This document shows, piece by piece, positions 29,249 through 35,078 of a stretch of DNA of 41,255 bases. A program made the position numbers and the translations under genes. Where the stretch lies: positions 1 to 41,255 of IMG/VR virus record IMGVR_UViG_3300031885_000043. One strand, written 5' to 3'. Numbering within the stretch: the stretch's first letter is position 1; each line of letters opens with the position of its first letter. Origin of the DNA: a virus. Below the pieces are notes generated by a model, which was not told where the DNA came from, did not search any database, and saw only the letters and a program-made list of their open reading frames with translations.

Positions 29249-29923
29249 ATGACTGAAGGATACGAGCTCAGCGAGGATGCGGCACGCAGGACTGCCGCGG
29301 CAGTGCGCCGCGTCGAGGCGATGACGCCCGCCGCCGGCGCCGCCGCCACCAGGGGGCGGAACGTCCCCTACAAGCCCGCCTTCTACCGCCTGGCAACCAA
29401 CGAGGGCGACGGTGAGTACACCTGCCGACGCCAGGCGTGGGATGACGACGCCAAGGCGTTTGCCGATGTGGCCGAGAGCCACCAGGCGGAATACGACGTC
29501 GATGTCACCGCCTACGATTACCAGGAGCGGGCCGACGGCGTGGCCGGGGCCGCCGATGTCGGCCAGATCGTCCGAGGCTGGAAGATCCACGTCGGCGGGG
29601 CAACCATCAAAGACGGCCAGTGGATCACGCTGGTCGACGTGGGGGGCGGCACGGCAGATTCTCCGCTGACGCTTGGCCCGTCGGCCAGCGACATGGCCAA
29701 TCTGAGCTGGTCGCCGACAACAAATCTGGACGCGGCGGATTGGGACCGCAAAGACCAGGGGGCCAAGGACGGCGTGAAGATCCCGATCTGCGTGCGCTAC
29801 CACTTGAGCGCCTCGCTGACCATGCACCACGTCATGCGGGACTTCACGTTCGACAACCAAGGCGCGTTGAGGTCGATCGGAGCCGAATCCCTGATCAACC
29901 GCAACATGGACGGCAACCCATGA
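29249..29923 (+). CDS. Hypothetical virion protein
   Basis: 224-aa protein; RBS AGCGGAGCGATG is imperfect. The N-terminal helix (ELSEDAARRTAAAVRRVEAM) is followed by an oligosaccharide-binding-like beta region (ADVGQIVRGWKIHVGGATIK, ITLVDVGGGTADSPLTLGPS) and a C-terminal beta part (FTFDNQGALRSIGAESLI). It has no signal or membrane segment. It lies in the distal-tail block and is probably a small structural component; family unknown. Confidence 0.62.
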   Translation: MTEGYELSEDAARRTAAAVRRVEAMTPAAGAAATRGRNVPYKPAFYRLATNEGDGEYTCRRQAWDDDAKAFADVAESHQAEYDVDVTAYDYQERADGVAGAADVGQIVRGWKIHVGGATIKDGQWITLVDVGGGTADSPLTLGPSASDMANLSWSPTTNLDAADWDRKDQGAKDGVKIPICVRYHLSASLTMHHVMRDFTFDNQGALRSIGAESLINRNMDGNP

Positions 29924-29933
29924 GGTCGCGGCA

Positions 29934-30065
29934 TCACGGCACGGGAATGTACCCGAGCTTGCACCAGACGATGGCGATCTGGACGCCGATCACAACCATG
30001 CAGCCGGCGGCGACGATAAGGACGGCCAGCAAGGCACAGTAGGAAATGTATAAAGCAATCTTCAC
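29934..30065 (-). CDS. Short leaderless membrane peptide
   Basis: 43-aa minus-strand gene. It starts GTG at 30065, six nt downstream of a perfect TATAAT, and encodes one hydrophobic helix (LLAVLIVAAGCMVVIGVQIA) with a KLGYIPVP tail. A lipobox-like AAGC lies within the helix. It fits in the gap between two + strand tail genes. A moron-like membrane peptide, for instance one that modifies the host envelope, is plausible but unproven. The promoter gives better support than the protein itself. Confidence 0.6.
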   Translation of the reverse strand: MKIALYISYCALLAVLIVAAGCMVVIGVQIAIVWCKLGYIPVP

Positions 30066-30071
30066 GCCCCG

Positions 30072-30100
30072 ATTATAGGCGCACCGGGGCCAAAAGGCAA
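30072..30100 (-). promoter_or_regulatory. Promoter of the 43-aa gene, leaderless
   Basis: Minus strand: -35 TTGCCT (30100-30095, 4 of 6), 17-bp spacer, -10 TATAAT (30077-30072, 6 of 6), then 6 nt (CGGGGC) to GTG at 30065. The spacing of -10 to start codon is identical to the ligase promoter. Confidence 0.72.
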
Positions 30101-30110
30101 GGAGTAAAAC

Positions 30111-31298
30111 ATGGCTATCGCGGACAACACGTTTCTGGGCGCGGGCAACAACGGCAAGCTCCAGAGCAACGCCAACTGGTCAGTGCCCCTGGCGGCGGAT
30201 CAGAACCTGATCTTCCCCGCCGACGCACCGACCACATACACGCTCAAGGGCGACCTGGGCCTGCTGGCGTTCAACAGCCTGGTCAACCTGTCGGCGTGCG
30301 CATTCGGCGGGCCGTCCGACAGCACCGCCACCAGCACCCACACGTTCGTCGAGGCGGACATCAGCGTCGCCAACAACACGATCACCGAGGCCAACCACGG
30401 CCTGACCACCGGACAGACCATCGTGTTTACCACGACGGGCACGCTGCCGGCCGAGCTGACGCCGGGCACGACGTACTACGTCATCGTCGCGTCATCCAGC
30501 ACCTACAAGGTCGCCACTACGCTCGCCCTGGCCATCGCCGGCACGGCCATCGACCTGACCGACGACGGCGACGCCGGCACACACACCGCCACGTTCCAAA
30601 CCTACGTCCCCGTGCGGGTCAACGTCGGCTTGGCCGATGGCTTAAAGACCAACCTGTTCGACGACTACGGCACCGGCACGCGGTACTTCAACGTCACCAA
30701 CGCCGTTAACGCCAATATCCAGGGCAGCGGCGCCGTCGAGCTGGACGGCATCAACAACACCACGCTGCGAGTGACCAACACCGGCACGGTCGCCGTCGGA
30801 CCCTCGGCGACGATACCCTGCGAGTTCGACGCCGTCGCCTTGATCGACGGCAGCGGAACGGTGTCCCTGGTGAACCTTACCAAGCAAAACGGCGACGCCG
30901 TGCCCATCAGCCGGATCGCCGGCACGGGCAAGCTCTACACCTACAGCCGCCTGAGCAACGTCTACCAGACCGCCCGGGAGTGGCGCCACTACGACAACGG
31001 CGTGGCAACCCACCAGAACGGCGCCGTCGCGGCCATCTACCAGGCCGGCGGAACCTGCTACTACAACTCCATCGGGGCGCTGACGGCCCTGGAGGCATAC
31101 GGCAAGATGGACTTCTCGAGCGAGGACCTGCGGGCCAAGGTGGCATCCACCGGCTGGAAGTTCTACAAGGGCGCCGTGCTGAGCGACCCCAACGGCATGG
31201 TCGATTTTACCAACCCGTTCCAAACCCCCTACTGCTCGCTGAAGGATGTGTCCGTCGACGTGGGCTACCACAAGAAATACACCGTGGCGGCGATATGA
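30111..31298 (+). CDS. Putative tail fibre/receptor-binding protein
   Basis: 395-aa protein; ATG at 30111 follows AAGGAGTAAAAC. Almost entirely beta-strand, with repeated short strands and Asn/Thr/Gly turns (WSVPLAADQNLIFPADAPTT, SVANNTITEANHGLTTGQTI, TYYVIVASSSTYKVATTLAL) and a parallel beta-helix-like middle (NANIQGSGAVELDGINNTTL, GTVAVGPSATIPCEF). The final 100 residues look globular (REWRHYDNGVATHQNGAVAA). Last gene of the + strand tail block, followed by a terminator-like region. Fibre role is inferred from composition and place. Confidence 0.62.
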   Translation: MAIADNTFLGAGNNGKLQSNANWSVPLAADQNLIFPADAPTTYTLKGDLGLLAFNSLVNLSACAFGGPSDSTATSTHTFVEADISVANNTITEANHGLTTGQTIVFTTTGTLPAELTPGTTYYVIVASSSTYKVATTLALAIAGTAIDLTDDGDAGTHTATFQTYVPVRVNVGLADGLKTNLFDDYGTGTRYFNVTNAVNANIQGSGAVELDGINNTTLRVTNTGTVAVGPSATIPCEFDAVALIDGSGTVSLVNLTKQNGDAVPISRIAGTGKLYTYSRLSNVYQTAREWRHYDNGVATHQNGAVAAIYQAGGTCYYNSIGALTALEAYGKMDFSSEDLRAKVASTGWKFYKGAVLSDPNGMVDFTNPFQTPYCSLKDVSVDVGYHKKYTVAAI

Positions 31299-31335
31299 GC
31301 CCGCCGGGGCGGGCCGGAGCCCGCGGGGGCGGGCT
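31299..31335. terminator. Double GC hairpin at convergent gene ends
   Basis: Stem 1: GCCCGCC (31299-31305) with GGCGGGC (31308-31314). Stem 2: AGCCCGC (31318-31324) with GCGGGCT (31329-31335), followed by TAAT. They lie between the end of the + strand tail block and the converging minus-strand gene, the expected place for a bidirectional terminator. The T-run is minimal. Confidence 0.6.
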
Positions 31336-31337
31336 TA

Positions 31338-31434
31338 ATGCTCAATGCTCAATGCTCAATGCTCAATGCTCAATGCTCAATGCTCAATGCTCAATGCTCA
31401 ATGCTCAATGCTCAATGCTCAATGCTCAATGCTC
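31338..31434. repeat. Perfect (ATGCTCA)13 array
   Basis: Thirteen identical ATGCTCA units followed by ATGCTCG. It overlaps the 3' end of the minus-strand gene, where the reverse complement TGAGCAT supplies the stop codon at 31421-31419. Perfect identity, unlike the degenerate TTGACAR tracts, points to recent expansion or active homogenisation. Confidence 0.97.
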
Positions 31435-31928
31435 GCGTGCCCGGGCGGAGTGGCGACCAGGGCCATTATCAACGCCACCAGCCAGACGATGGGGATGAAC
31501 ACGCCGAGGATACCAAGCGTGTTGATCCCGTCGGCGTTGGCAAGCCCGCGAGATCGGGCAACCGCGCCGGGGATCGCCGCAAACGCGATGACGGCACAAA
31601 GGCCCATCGCCGCCATGGCGAGCATCCATAGCAGCTCGGTGTACCGCCAAGGCAACGCCGCCGCCGCGACAATCCCCAACAAGCCAAATAGCAACGCCGC
31701 CAGCGCAAACCCCCAAATCAGCTTGCGGGCGCTGGACTGAGCCTGCCGCACACGCTCGGCATGGGCCGACGCAACTCTGTCCGAATACCAGCCCGCCGGG
31801 ACATCCGGCTTGTATGGGCCGGGCACGGGCACGAGGGTGCGGCAGGTGGGACATGCCTCGAACTGGCCGACGAGACTGTCGGGGACGGACATCTCCTGCT
31901 TGCAAATCTGACACGCGAATCTAATCAT
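31419..31928 (-). CDS. Zinc-ribbon membrane protein
   Basis: 169-aa protein, second gene of a minus-strand operon (ATGA overlap with the lipoprotein). RBS AAGGAG upstream of ATG 31928. Residues 1-35 contain CQIC and CPTC, a zinc ribbon. After a linker there are three probable transmembrane helices at about 70-95, 100-122 and 140-162 (LIWGFALAALLFGLLGIVAA; WMLAMAAMGLCAVIAFAAIP; LGVFIPIVWLVALIMALVAT). Its last codons (SIEH, stop) are repeat-derived, so length may vary with repeat number. Role unknown; perhaps a superinfection-exclusion or envelope protein of a lysogen. Confidence 0.7.
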   Translation of the reverse strand: MIRFACQICKQEMSVPDSLVGQFEACPTCRTLVPVPGPYKPDVPAGWYSDRVASAHAERVRQAQSSARKLIWGFALAALLFGLLGIVAAAALPWRYTELLWMLAMAAMGLCAVIAFAAIPGAVARSRGLANADGINTLGILGVFIPIVWLVALIMALVATPPGHASIEH

Positions 31929-32230
31929 GGTTTCTCCTTTGGAGTGGTAGCCGGTAGCCGGCAGCCGGGAGCCGGTTGGGCGCCGGCGGCACGCAGACAG
32001 GCCCGGCATGGCTTGTAGCCCTCGGCCAGGGCGTCGGCGAGGTGATCGAACGACACGCGATTGGCGGGACTGGCGCGGCCAATATGACCGCAGCCGGCCT
32101 TGTGAACGGTGTGAGTGGTGCGGGTGCCGACGTACGACGGGGCCGTCGCGGGGCCGCTCCGGCTGCATCCGGCGACGACCCCCGCCAGCAAAAACAACGC
32201 GACAAACAGGATTCGATTCCCGTTTCCCAT
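31925..32230 (-). CDS. Lipoprotein with Cys-rich metal-binding-like domain
   Basis: 101-aa protein. Signal: MGNGNRILFVALFLLAGVVA then GC with lipobox VAGC (Cys22 region). The mature part contains TVHKAGCGHIGRA and EALAEGYKPCRACLR-like ALAEGYKPCRACLR, resembling the small Cys-pair domain seen in Ada-like metal-binding or nuclease-associated modules. The C-terminus (APGCRLPATTP) is encoded by TAGCCGG-type heptamers (31948-31977). ATG at 32230 lies 6 nt after a perfect TATAAT, so the mRNA should be leaderless. A surface lipoprotein expressed from its own promoter would fit a lysogenic-conversion gene; that is inference. Confidence 0.7.
   Translation of the reverse strand: MGNGNRILFVALFLLAGVVAGCSRSGPATAPSYVGTRTTHTVHKAGCGHIGRASPANRVSFDHLADALAEGYKPCRACLRAAGAQPAPGCRLPATTPKEKP
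31948..31977 (-). repeat. TAGCCGG heptamer tract
   Basis: TAGCCGG, TAGCCGG, CAGCCGG, GAGCCGG units encode the C-terminal residues of the lipoprotein on the minus strand. It is the reverse complement family of CCGGCTA at 3258 and 7515. Confidence 0.75.
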
Positions 32231-32236
32231 GGCCAG

Positions 32237-32264
32237 ATTATACCACGGCGTTTGCGAGTAACAA
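32237..32264 (-). promoter_or_regulatory. Promoter of the lipoprotein operon, leaderless
   Basis: Minus strand: -35 TTGTTA (32264-32259, 4 of 6), 16-bp spacer, -10 TATAAT (32242-32237), 6 nt (CTGGCC), ATG at 32230. Third instance of the same -10 to start distance. Confidence 0.72.
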
Positions 32265-32305
32265 GGGGCCGCGAAAAAAATAATTGAAAATCGGTGAAAT
32301 TGGTG

Positions 32306-32333
32306 TTGACAGCATAGCGGCTGAGTCGATAAG
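32306..32333 (+). promoter_or_regulatory. Promoter of the HTH regulator at 32382
   Basis: -35 TTGACA (perfect), 16-bp spacer, -10 GATAAG (4 of 6). It lies about 50 nt upstream of the start, so this transcript would have a leader, unlike the divergent minus-strand promoters. The TTGACA here is not part of a heptamer tract. The region between 32231 and 32381 thus holds two divergent promoters. Confidence 0.55.
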
Positions 32334-32381
32334 GTCATCAGCGTTGCATCGGGAACTAAACGAAATCGAACAGGGACAGGC

Positions 32382-32603
32382 ATGGTGGCACAACCGCAAT
32401 TCGATCCGACTCCGGTGATCCGGGCCATGGCCATCAAGGGCTACAAGCTCGAGACGCTCGCCGCGAAGGCGGGCTGCTCGATCAACGCCATCTGGAAAAT
32501 CACCAACAACAAAGCCACGCGCCCCAAATACCTGCACAAGGTCTGCAAGCTCCTCGGCGTCGCCGTCGAGGACTGCTACCCGCTGCCGGAAACCGCAAAA
32601 TGA
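32382..32603 (+). CDS. Cro/C1-type HTH regulator
   Basis: 73-aa protein that is essentially a single helix-turn-helix domain: VIRAMAIKGYKLETLAAKAG, then CSINAIWKITNNKATRPKYL and KVCKLLGVAVEDCYPLP, matching the XRE pattern with a recognition helix around residues 30-40. It is divergently transcribed from the lipoprotein operon. It is the best candidate for a lysogeny or early-gene regulator in the window, although it lacks a cleavable C-terminal domain. The weak site AACAGGGACAGGC precedes its ATG. Confidence 0.8.
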   Translation: MVAQPQFDPTPVIRAMAIKGYKLETLAAKAGCSINAIWKITNNKATRPKYLHKVCKLLGVAVEDCYPLPETAK

Positions 32604-32753
32604 CGCGCCACACGCCAGATATATTATCGGACCTTGCCCGCGACAGGATGACCTGGACCGGGCCTGATTCGCAACTTGGCCGCAACGGCCATATTCTACC
32701 GTCGTGGGCATGGACCCGCCGACTTGTAGGATGGAACCTCCTGCCCCGCTGCC

Positions 32754-32772
32754 GTTCCGCCGACTGCGGAAC
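32754..32772. other. Inverted repeat GTTCCGC-N5-GCGGAAC
   Basis: Perfect 7-bp inverted repeat 19 nt upstream of the zinc-ribbon gene at 32791. It could be a hairpin near that gene's start or an operator. The surrounding gap 32604-32790 otherwise holds only poor frames. Confidence 0.45.
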
Positions 32773-32790
32773 TTTCGGGGGGCCTCCATC

Positions 32791-33003
32791 ATGGCCATCA
32801 CCGCGTTCTGCCCCGAGTGCCACGCCTTGTGGCACTGGCAATACCCGACCCCCTTGCGACTGTGCAAATGCCCGGCCTGCAAACATCCGCTCGCCCCGGC
32901 ACGCCGGGCACATCCACGATGGCGCGGCCGGGAAGTGCCGGAGTACCAGGTCGGCAGCTTCGACGTGCGACGGGAACTCTACTGCCGCCGCGTCGCTGGT
33001 TAA
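32791..33003 (+). CDS. Small zinc-ribbon protein
   Basis: 70-aa protein beginning MAITAFCPECHALWHW. Two Cys pairs, CPEC and CPAC, with an extra Cys (LCKCPACKHP), should form one zinc ribbon. The C-terminal half is basic (RRAHPRWRGREVPEYQVGSF). A G-rich but imperfect ribosome-binding site precedes ATG 32791. A competing frame (32600-33082) covers the same bases but reads as unstructured sequence without motifs. Function unknown; perhaps nucleic-acid binding. Confidence 0.55.
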   Translation: MAITAFCPECHALWHWQYPTPLRLCKCPACKHPLAPARRAHPRWRGREVPEYQVGSFDVRRELYCRRVAG

Positions 33004-33078
33004 GCCCGCCGCCGCCGCGGCCTTCAAACATGCTTGCAACGGCACAGCCGACAGGCCAAGCCGGGAGGGCCGCCAAGC

Positions 33079-34230
33079 ATGATCGACCACCGCTGCCTGC
33101 TCTGCCGCGAATACCGCGATTGCCTGGGCGCCTGCCCCGGGGCGGTCATCGACGGCGGCAACCTCGATGCCGTCGGCGGGGCGCTGGCCTGCTGGACGCC
33201 GATACCCGCCGGCGGGCCGGAGATCGACACGCTGTCCGGCGACCTGCTCGATACCTACTCAACCGGCCCGGGGTTTCTTGGCCTCGTGGGTCTCCTTTCC
33301 CCCGGGCCGGATTTGTTACCACTAACGGGCGGCGGACAGCGGACAGTTGACAGTGGACAGTTGACAGCGCCACGCGCGGCCCGCGAATTGTCAACTGTCA
33401 ATTGTCAACTGTCAACTGTCCTGGATGTAGGCTCCGCGAGAGGCTCTGGCGAGCCAAGGCCGGCGGCGGTGACCTGTGCCTGCACCACAGGCGCCGCCCC
33501 CCTTGGGGGCCCAAGGCCGGCCGGCTGTTCGGCGGGCGAGCATGACAAAAATCTTCGCTGCCGGTTCGAGTCATCGGGGTCTGCCGGCGTCAAGTCGGCC
33601 ACGAGCCGAGTTGCAGACTCCCGTGGCAGCCCGATGACTCAGCCGAGCCCCATGCGACTCCGCGACCGGGCCGCGTTGGGCGTCTCCATCATCTGTATTT
33701 GTTGCGTCGCGTCGGCGGTCACGGAAGGCGCGCCCAGAAAAGAGCCGGCCGCCCAACAGGGAAGGATGGGCGGCCGGCTTGGAGTTTCTGCGCTCTCAAT
33801 TGAGAACGCAGGAAACACGACCGCCGGGCTGAATTGCCTCCTCGCCGCGATGCGGCAGGTCGAGTCGCGGGGCGATGACAACGCCGTCGGCGACGGCGGG
33901 GATTCCATCGGGCCGTACCAGATCCAGCTCCCCTACTGGACTGACGGCGGCGGCGATGCCGGGCGATATCGGCTGGACGCCTGGTTCGCCGACCGCTGCG
34001 AGCCGATCATCCTGGGCTACTGGCGACGCTACTGCCCGCGGGCACTGGCGGGCGGGGACCTGCAAACACTCGCCCGCACGCATAACGGCGGGCCCAAGTG
34101 GCACGCAACCCCGAAACGCCGCGCCGCGACGGCCGAGTACTGGCGCAAGGTCAAGGCCGCGATGGAGGCCGGGGCGGAGGAACCGGGAACCCGGAACCGG
34201 GAACCGGGGAACGCGGAGGCCACGCGATGA
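33079..34230 (+). CDS. Cys-rich frame running into the lysozyme
   Basis: 383-aa open frame; ATG at 33079 follows GGGAGGGCC. Residues 1-40 (IDHRCLLCREYRDCLGACPG) carry a four-Cys cluster typical of small phage zinc proteins, followed by AVIDGGNLDAVGGALACW. From about residue 88 the frame crosses a mirror-image heptamer tract (33338-33421) and a GC-rich structured stretch, neither of which looks like real protein. It then enters the lysozyme. Most likely this is a small Cys-rich gene (about 33079-33330) whose stop has been lost in the repeat tract, plus the separate lysozyme gene at 33634. It could be translated as one protein. Confidence 0.5.
   Translation: MIDHRCLLCREYRDCLGACPGAVIDGGNLDAVGGALACWTPIPAGGPEIDTLSGDLLDTYSTGPGFLGLVGLLSPGPDLLPLTGGGQRTVDSGQLTAPRAARELSTVNCQLSTVLDVGSARGSGEPRPAAVTCACTTGAAPLGGPRPAGCSAGEHDKNLRCRFESSGSAGVKSATSRVADSRGSPMTQPSPMRLRDRAALGVSIICICCVASAVTEGAPRKEPAAQQGRMGGRLGVSALSIENAGNTTAGLNCLLAAMRQVESRGDDNAVGDGGDSIGPYQIQLPYWTDGGGDAGRYRLDAWFADRCEPIILGYWRRYCPRALAGGDLQTLARTHNGGPKWHATPKRRAATAEYWRKVKAAMEAGAEEPGTRNREPGNAEATR
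33338..33421 (+). repeat. Mirror-image heptamer tract
   Basis: CGGACAG, TTGACAG, TGGACAG, TTGACAG are followed after about 22 bp by TGTCAAC, TGTCAAT, TGTCAAC, TGTCAAC, TGTCC units. It is a long inverted repeat, open in the frame of the surrounding coding sequence. Confidence 0.88.
33441..33640 (+). ncRNA. Candidate structured RNA upstream of the lysozyme
   Basis: About 200 nt rich in nested complementary segments. Stem A: GGCGGCG (33462-33468) with CGCCGCC (33492-33498), enclosing CCTGTG (33473-33478) with CACAGG (33486-33491). Stem B: an 11-bp pair GAGTCATCGGG (33568-33578) with CCCGATGACTC (33630-33640), enclosing GTCTGC (33579-33584) with GCAGAC (33613-33618), and inside that CAAGTCGGC with GCCGAGTTG (one mismatch) around a CACGA loop. 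The ATG at 33634 lies in the right arm of stem B, so the structure could hide the lysozyme start. No known riboswitch class is recognised. Confidence 0.45.
33634..34230 (+). CDS. Destabilase/i-type lysozyme endolysin
   Basis: 198-aa cell-wall hydrolase (33652 is an alternative start). A hydrophobic anchor or signal at residues 15-31 (LGVSIICICCVASAVTE) is followed by the catalytic domain from about 65 to 180. Key motif: MRQVESRGDDNAVGDGGDSI then GPYQIQLPYWTD, the i-type lysozyme/destabilase pattern with Glu77 and an Asp about 11-13 residues on as catalytic candidates. ILGYWRRYCPRALAGGDLQT and ARTHNGGPKW complete the fold. The C-terminus carries an ACCGGGA heptamer tract (EEPGTRNREPGN). With the signal-like anchor it may be exported by the host. 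Overlaps the next gene (ATGA). Confidence 0.82.
   Translation: MTQPSPMRLRDRAALGVSIICICCVASAVTEGAPRKEPAAQQGRMGGRLGVSALSIENAGNTTAGLNCLLAAMRQVESRGDDNAVGDGGDSIGPYQIQLPYWTDGGGDAGRYRLDAWFADRCEPIILGYWRRYCPRALAGGDLQTLARTHNGGPKWHATPKRRAATAEYWRKVKAAMEAGAEEPGTRNREPGNAEATR
34183..34210 (+). repeat. ACCGGGA heptamer tract
   Basis: ACCGGGA, ACCCGGA, ACCGGGA, ACCGGGG units lie in frame at the 3' end of the lysozyme gene and encode EPGTRNREPGN. The same family occurs at 9619-9648 and 25430-25457. Confidence 0.8.
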
Positions 34231-34547
34231 CTATGACCAGCATGATGGTGTACCCGGGCTGCCGGGGATGCTCGTATCTGGCCCCGGCGGGAAACTGCCT
34301 GGGCGCCGCCAACAAGCCCCGAAACTGCCGCGAAGGAGAGCCGCCCTTCTGCCACTCCACGGGCCGGCCCGGAATGAAAATCGCCGGCAACAACGCCGAG
34401 CTGATGGATCTGACGTGCGGCTCGTGCACGGATTTCAGCCACAACGGCGGACGATGCCAGGGCCAGGCCATCAGGCTCGGAACGGAAAACATCACGGCGT
34501 TCCCGCTGTGCCGTGAGGCGGCAAAAGCAGTACCCGGCAGCCGGTAG
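34227..34547 (+). CDS. Cys-rich hypothetical protein
   Basis: 106-aa protein whose ATG overlaps the lysozyme stop. Eight or more Cys residues in short spacings (YPGCRGCSYLAPAGNC; PRNCREGEPPFC; LTCGSCTDFSHNGGRC; FPLC) suggest several zinc sites or an iron-sulfur centre. No signal peptide. The C-terminal codons run into CCGGCAG/CCGGTAG heptamers (34531-34563) after which the stop falls. Function unknown; small Cys-rich proteins are frequent in this phage. Confidence 0.65.
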   Translation: MTMTSMMVYPGCRGCSYLAPAGNCLGAANKPRNCREGEPPFCHSTGRPGMKIAGNNAELMDLTCGSCTDFSHNGGRCQGQAIRLGTENITAFPLCREAAKAVPGSR

Positions 34548-34579
34548 CCCGCAGCCGGTAGAAAGGAAAGGATGCCACG

Positions 34580-35077
34580 ATGAAACAGGAAACGGATTCG
34601 CAAGGGCGATTCACCTCCCCCGATACCCAATCGCGACGCCGGGCCGAGGCGATAGAAAAAACCCTGGCCGGCGGACACATCGAGGGCGCGGGCTGGCGGA
34701 TGGAGTTCCTCCGGCAACTGGCGCGGGCCAGGGCCGACGGCCTGCTGACGGCCGAGCAGATCCAGAGGCAGCTCCCGGCCGACCTGCTGCTGGCCGTCGA
34801 GGCACTAGCCGCGGAACTGGGATCCGGGAACCACGTCATGCCGCTGGTGGTGCTCGGAAACGACTGGGACTTCGGCGGCCGCGACATGAAACTATGCGAT
34901 GCGGAGGATCCTCTGTTCGCGCTCCGCCTCGCCGCATTCCAGGATGCCAGGCCTGGCGGCACTGTCTATCTGGGTGAGCGGCCGCCGAGCGGCGAGTTCC
35001 TGCTGTTCGCCGTTCTTTTCGTCGCTGCCGGCATAGTGATGGGCGCGTTCGCGGCCTGGCTGGCCTGGGCACGATGA
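34580..35077 (+). CDS. Hypothetical protein with C-terminal membrane helix
   Basis: 165-aa protein; RBS GAAAGGA before ATG 34580. The N-terminal part is hydrophilic and helical (RFTSPDTQSRRRAEAIEKTL; WRMEFLRQLARARADGLLTA). A middle section (VMPLVVLGNDWDFGGRDMKL) is beta-like. A single transmembrane helix closes the protein (FLLFAVLFVAAGIVMGAFAA). A C-terminally anchored cytoplasmic protein is implied. Family not recognised. The next gene begins 2 nt after its stop codon. Confidence 0.6.
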   Translation: MKQETDSQGRFTSPDTQSRRRAEAIEKTLAGGHIEGAGWRMEFLRQLARARADGLLTAEQIQRQLPADLLLAVEALAAELGSGNHVMPLVVLGNDWDFGGRDMKLCDAEDPLFALRLAAFQDARPGGTVYLGERPPSGEFLLFAVLFVAAGIVMGAFAAWLAWAR

Positions 35078-35078
35078 A

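Noticed and set aside
29921-30043. 40-aa + strand frame MRSRHHGTGMYPS
   Set aside because: It is antisense to the minus-strand membrane peptide, which has a perfect -10 box and a coherent hydrophobic helix.
31338-31740. + strand frames of repeated MLNAQCS
   Set aside because: Direct translation of the ATGCTCA array continuing antisense to the minus-strand membrane protein gene.
32600-33082. 160-aa frame overlapping the zinc-ribbon gene
   Set aside because: Its start overlaps the HTH stop, but the sequence has no motifs and competes with a frame containing CPEC/CPAC. The zinc-ribbon frame is preferred.
33555-33630. tRNA-like GGTTCGAGTC T-loop motif
   Set aside because: The T-stem bases do not pair and no acceptor or anticodon stem can be formed around it.
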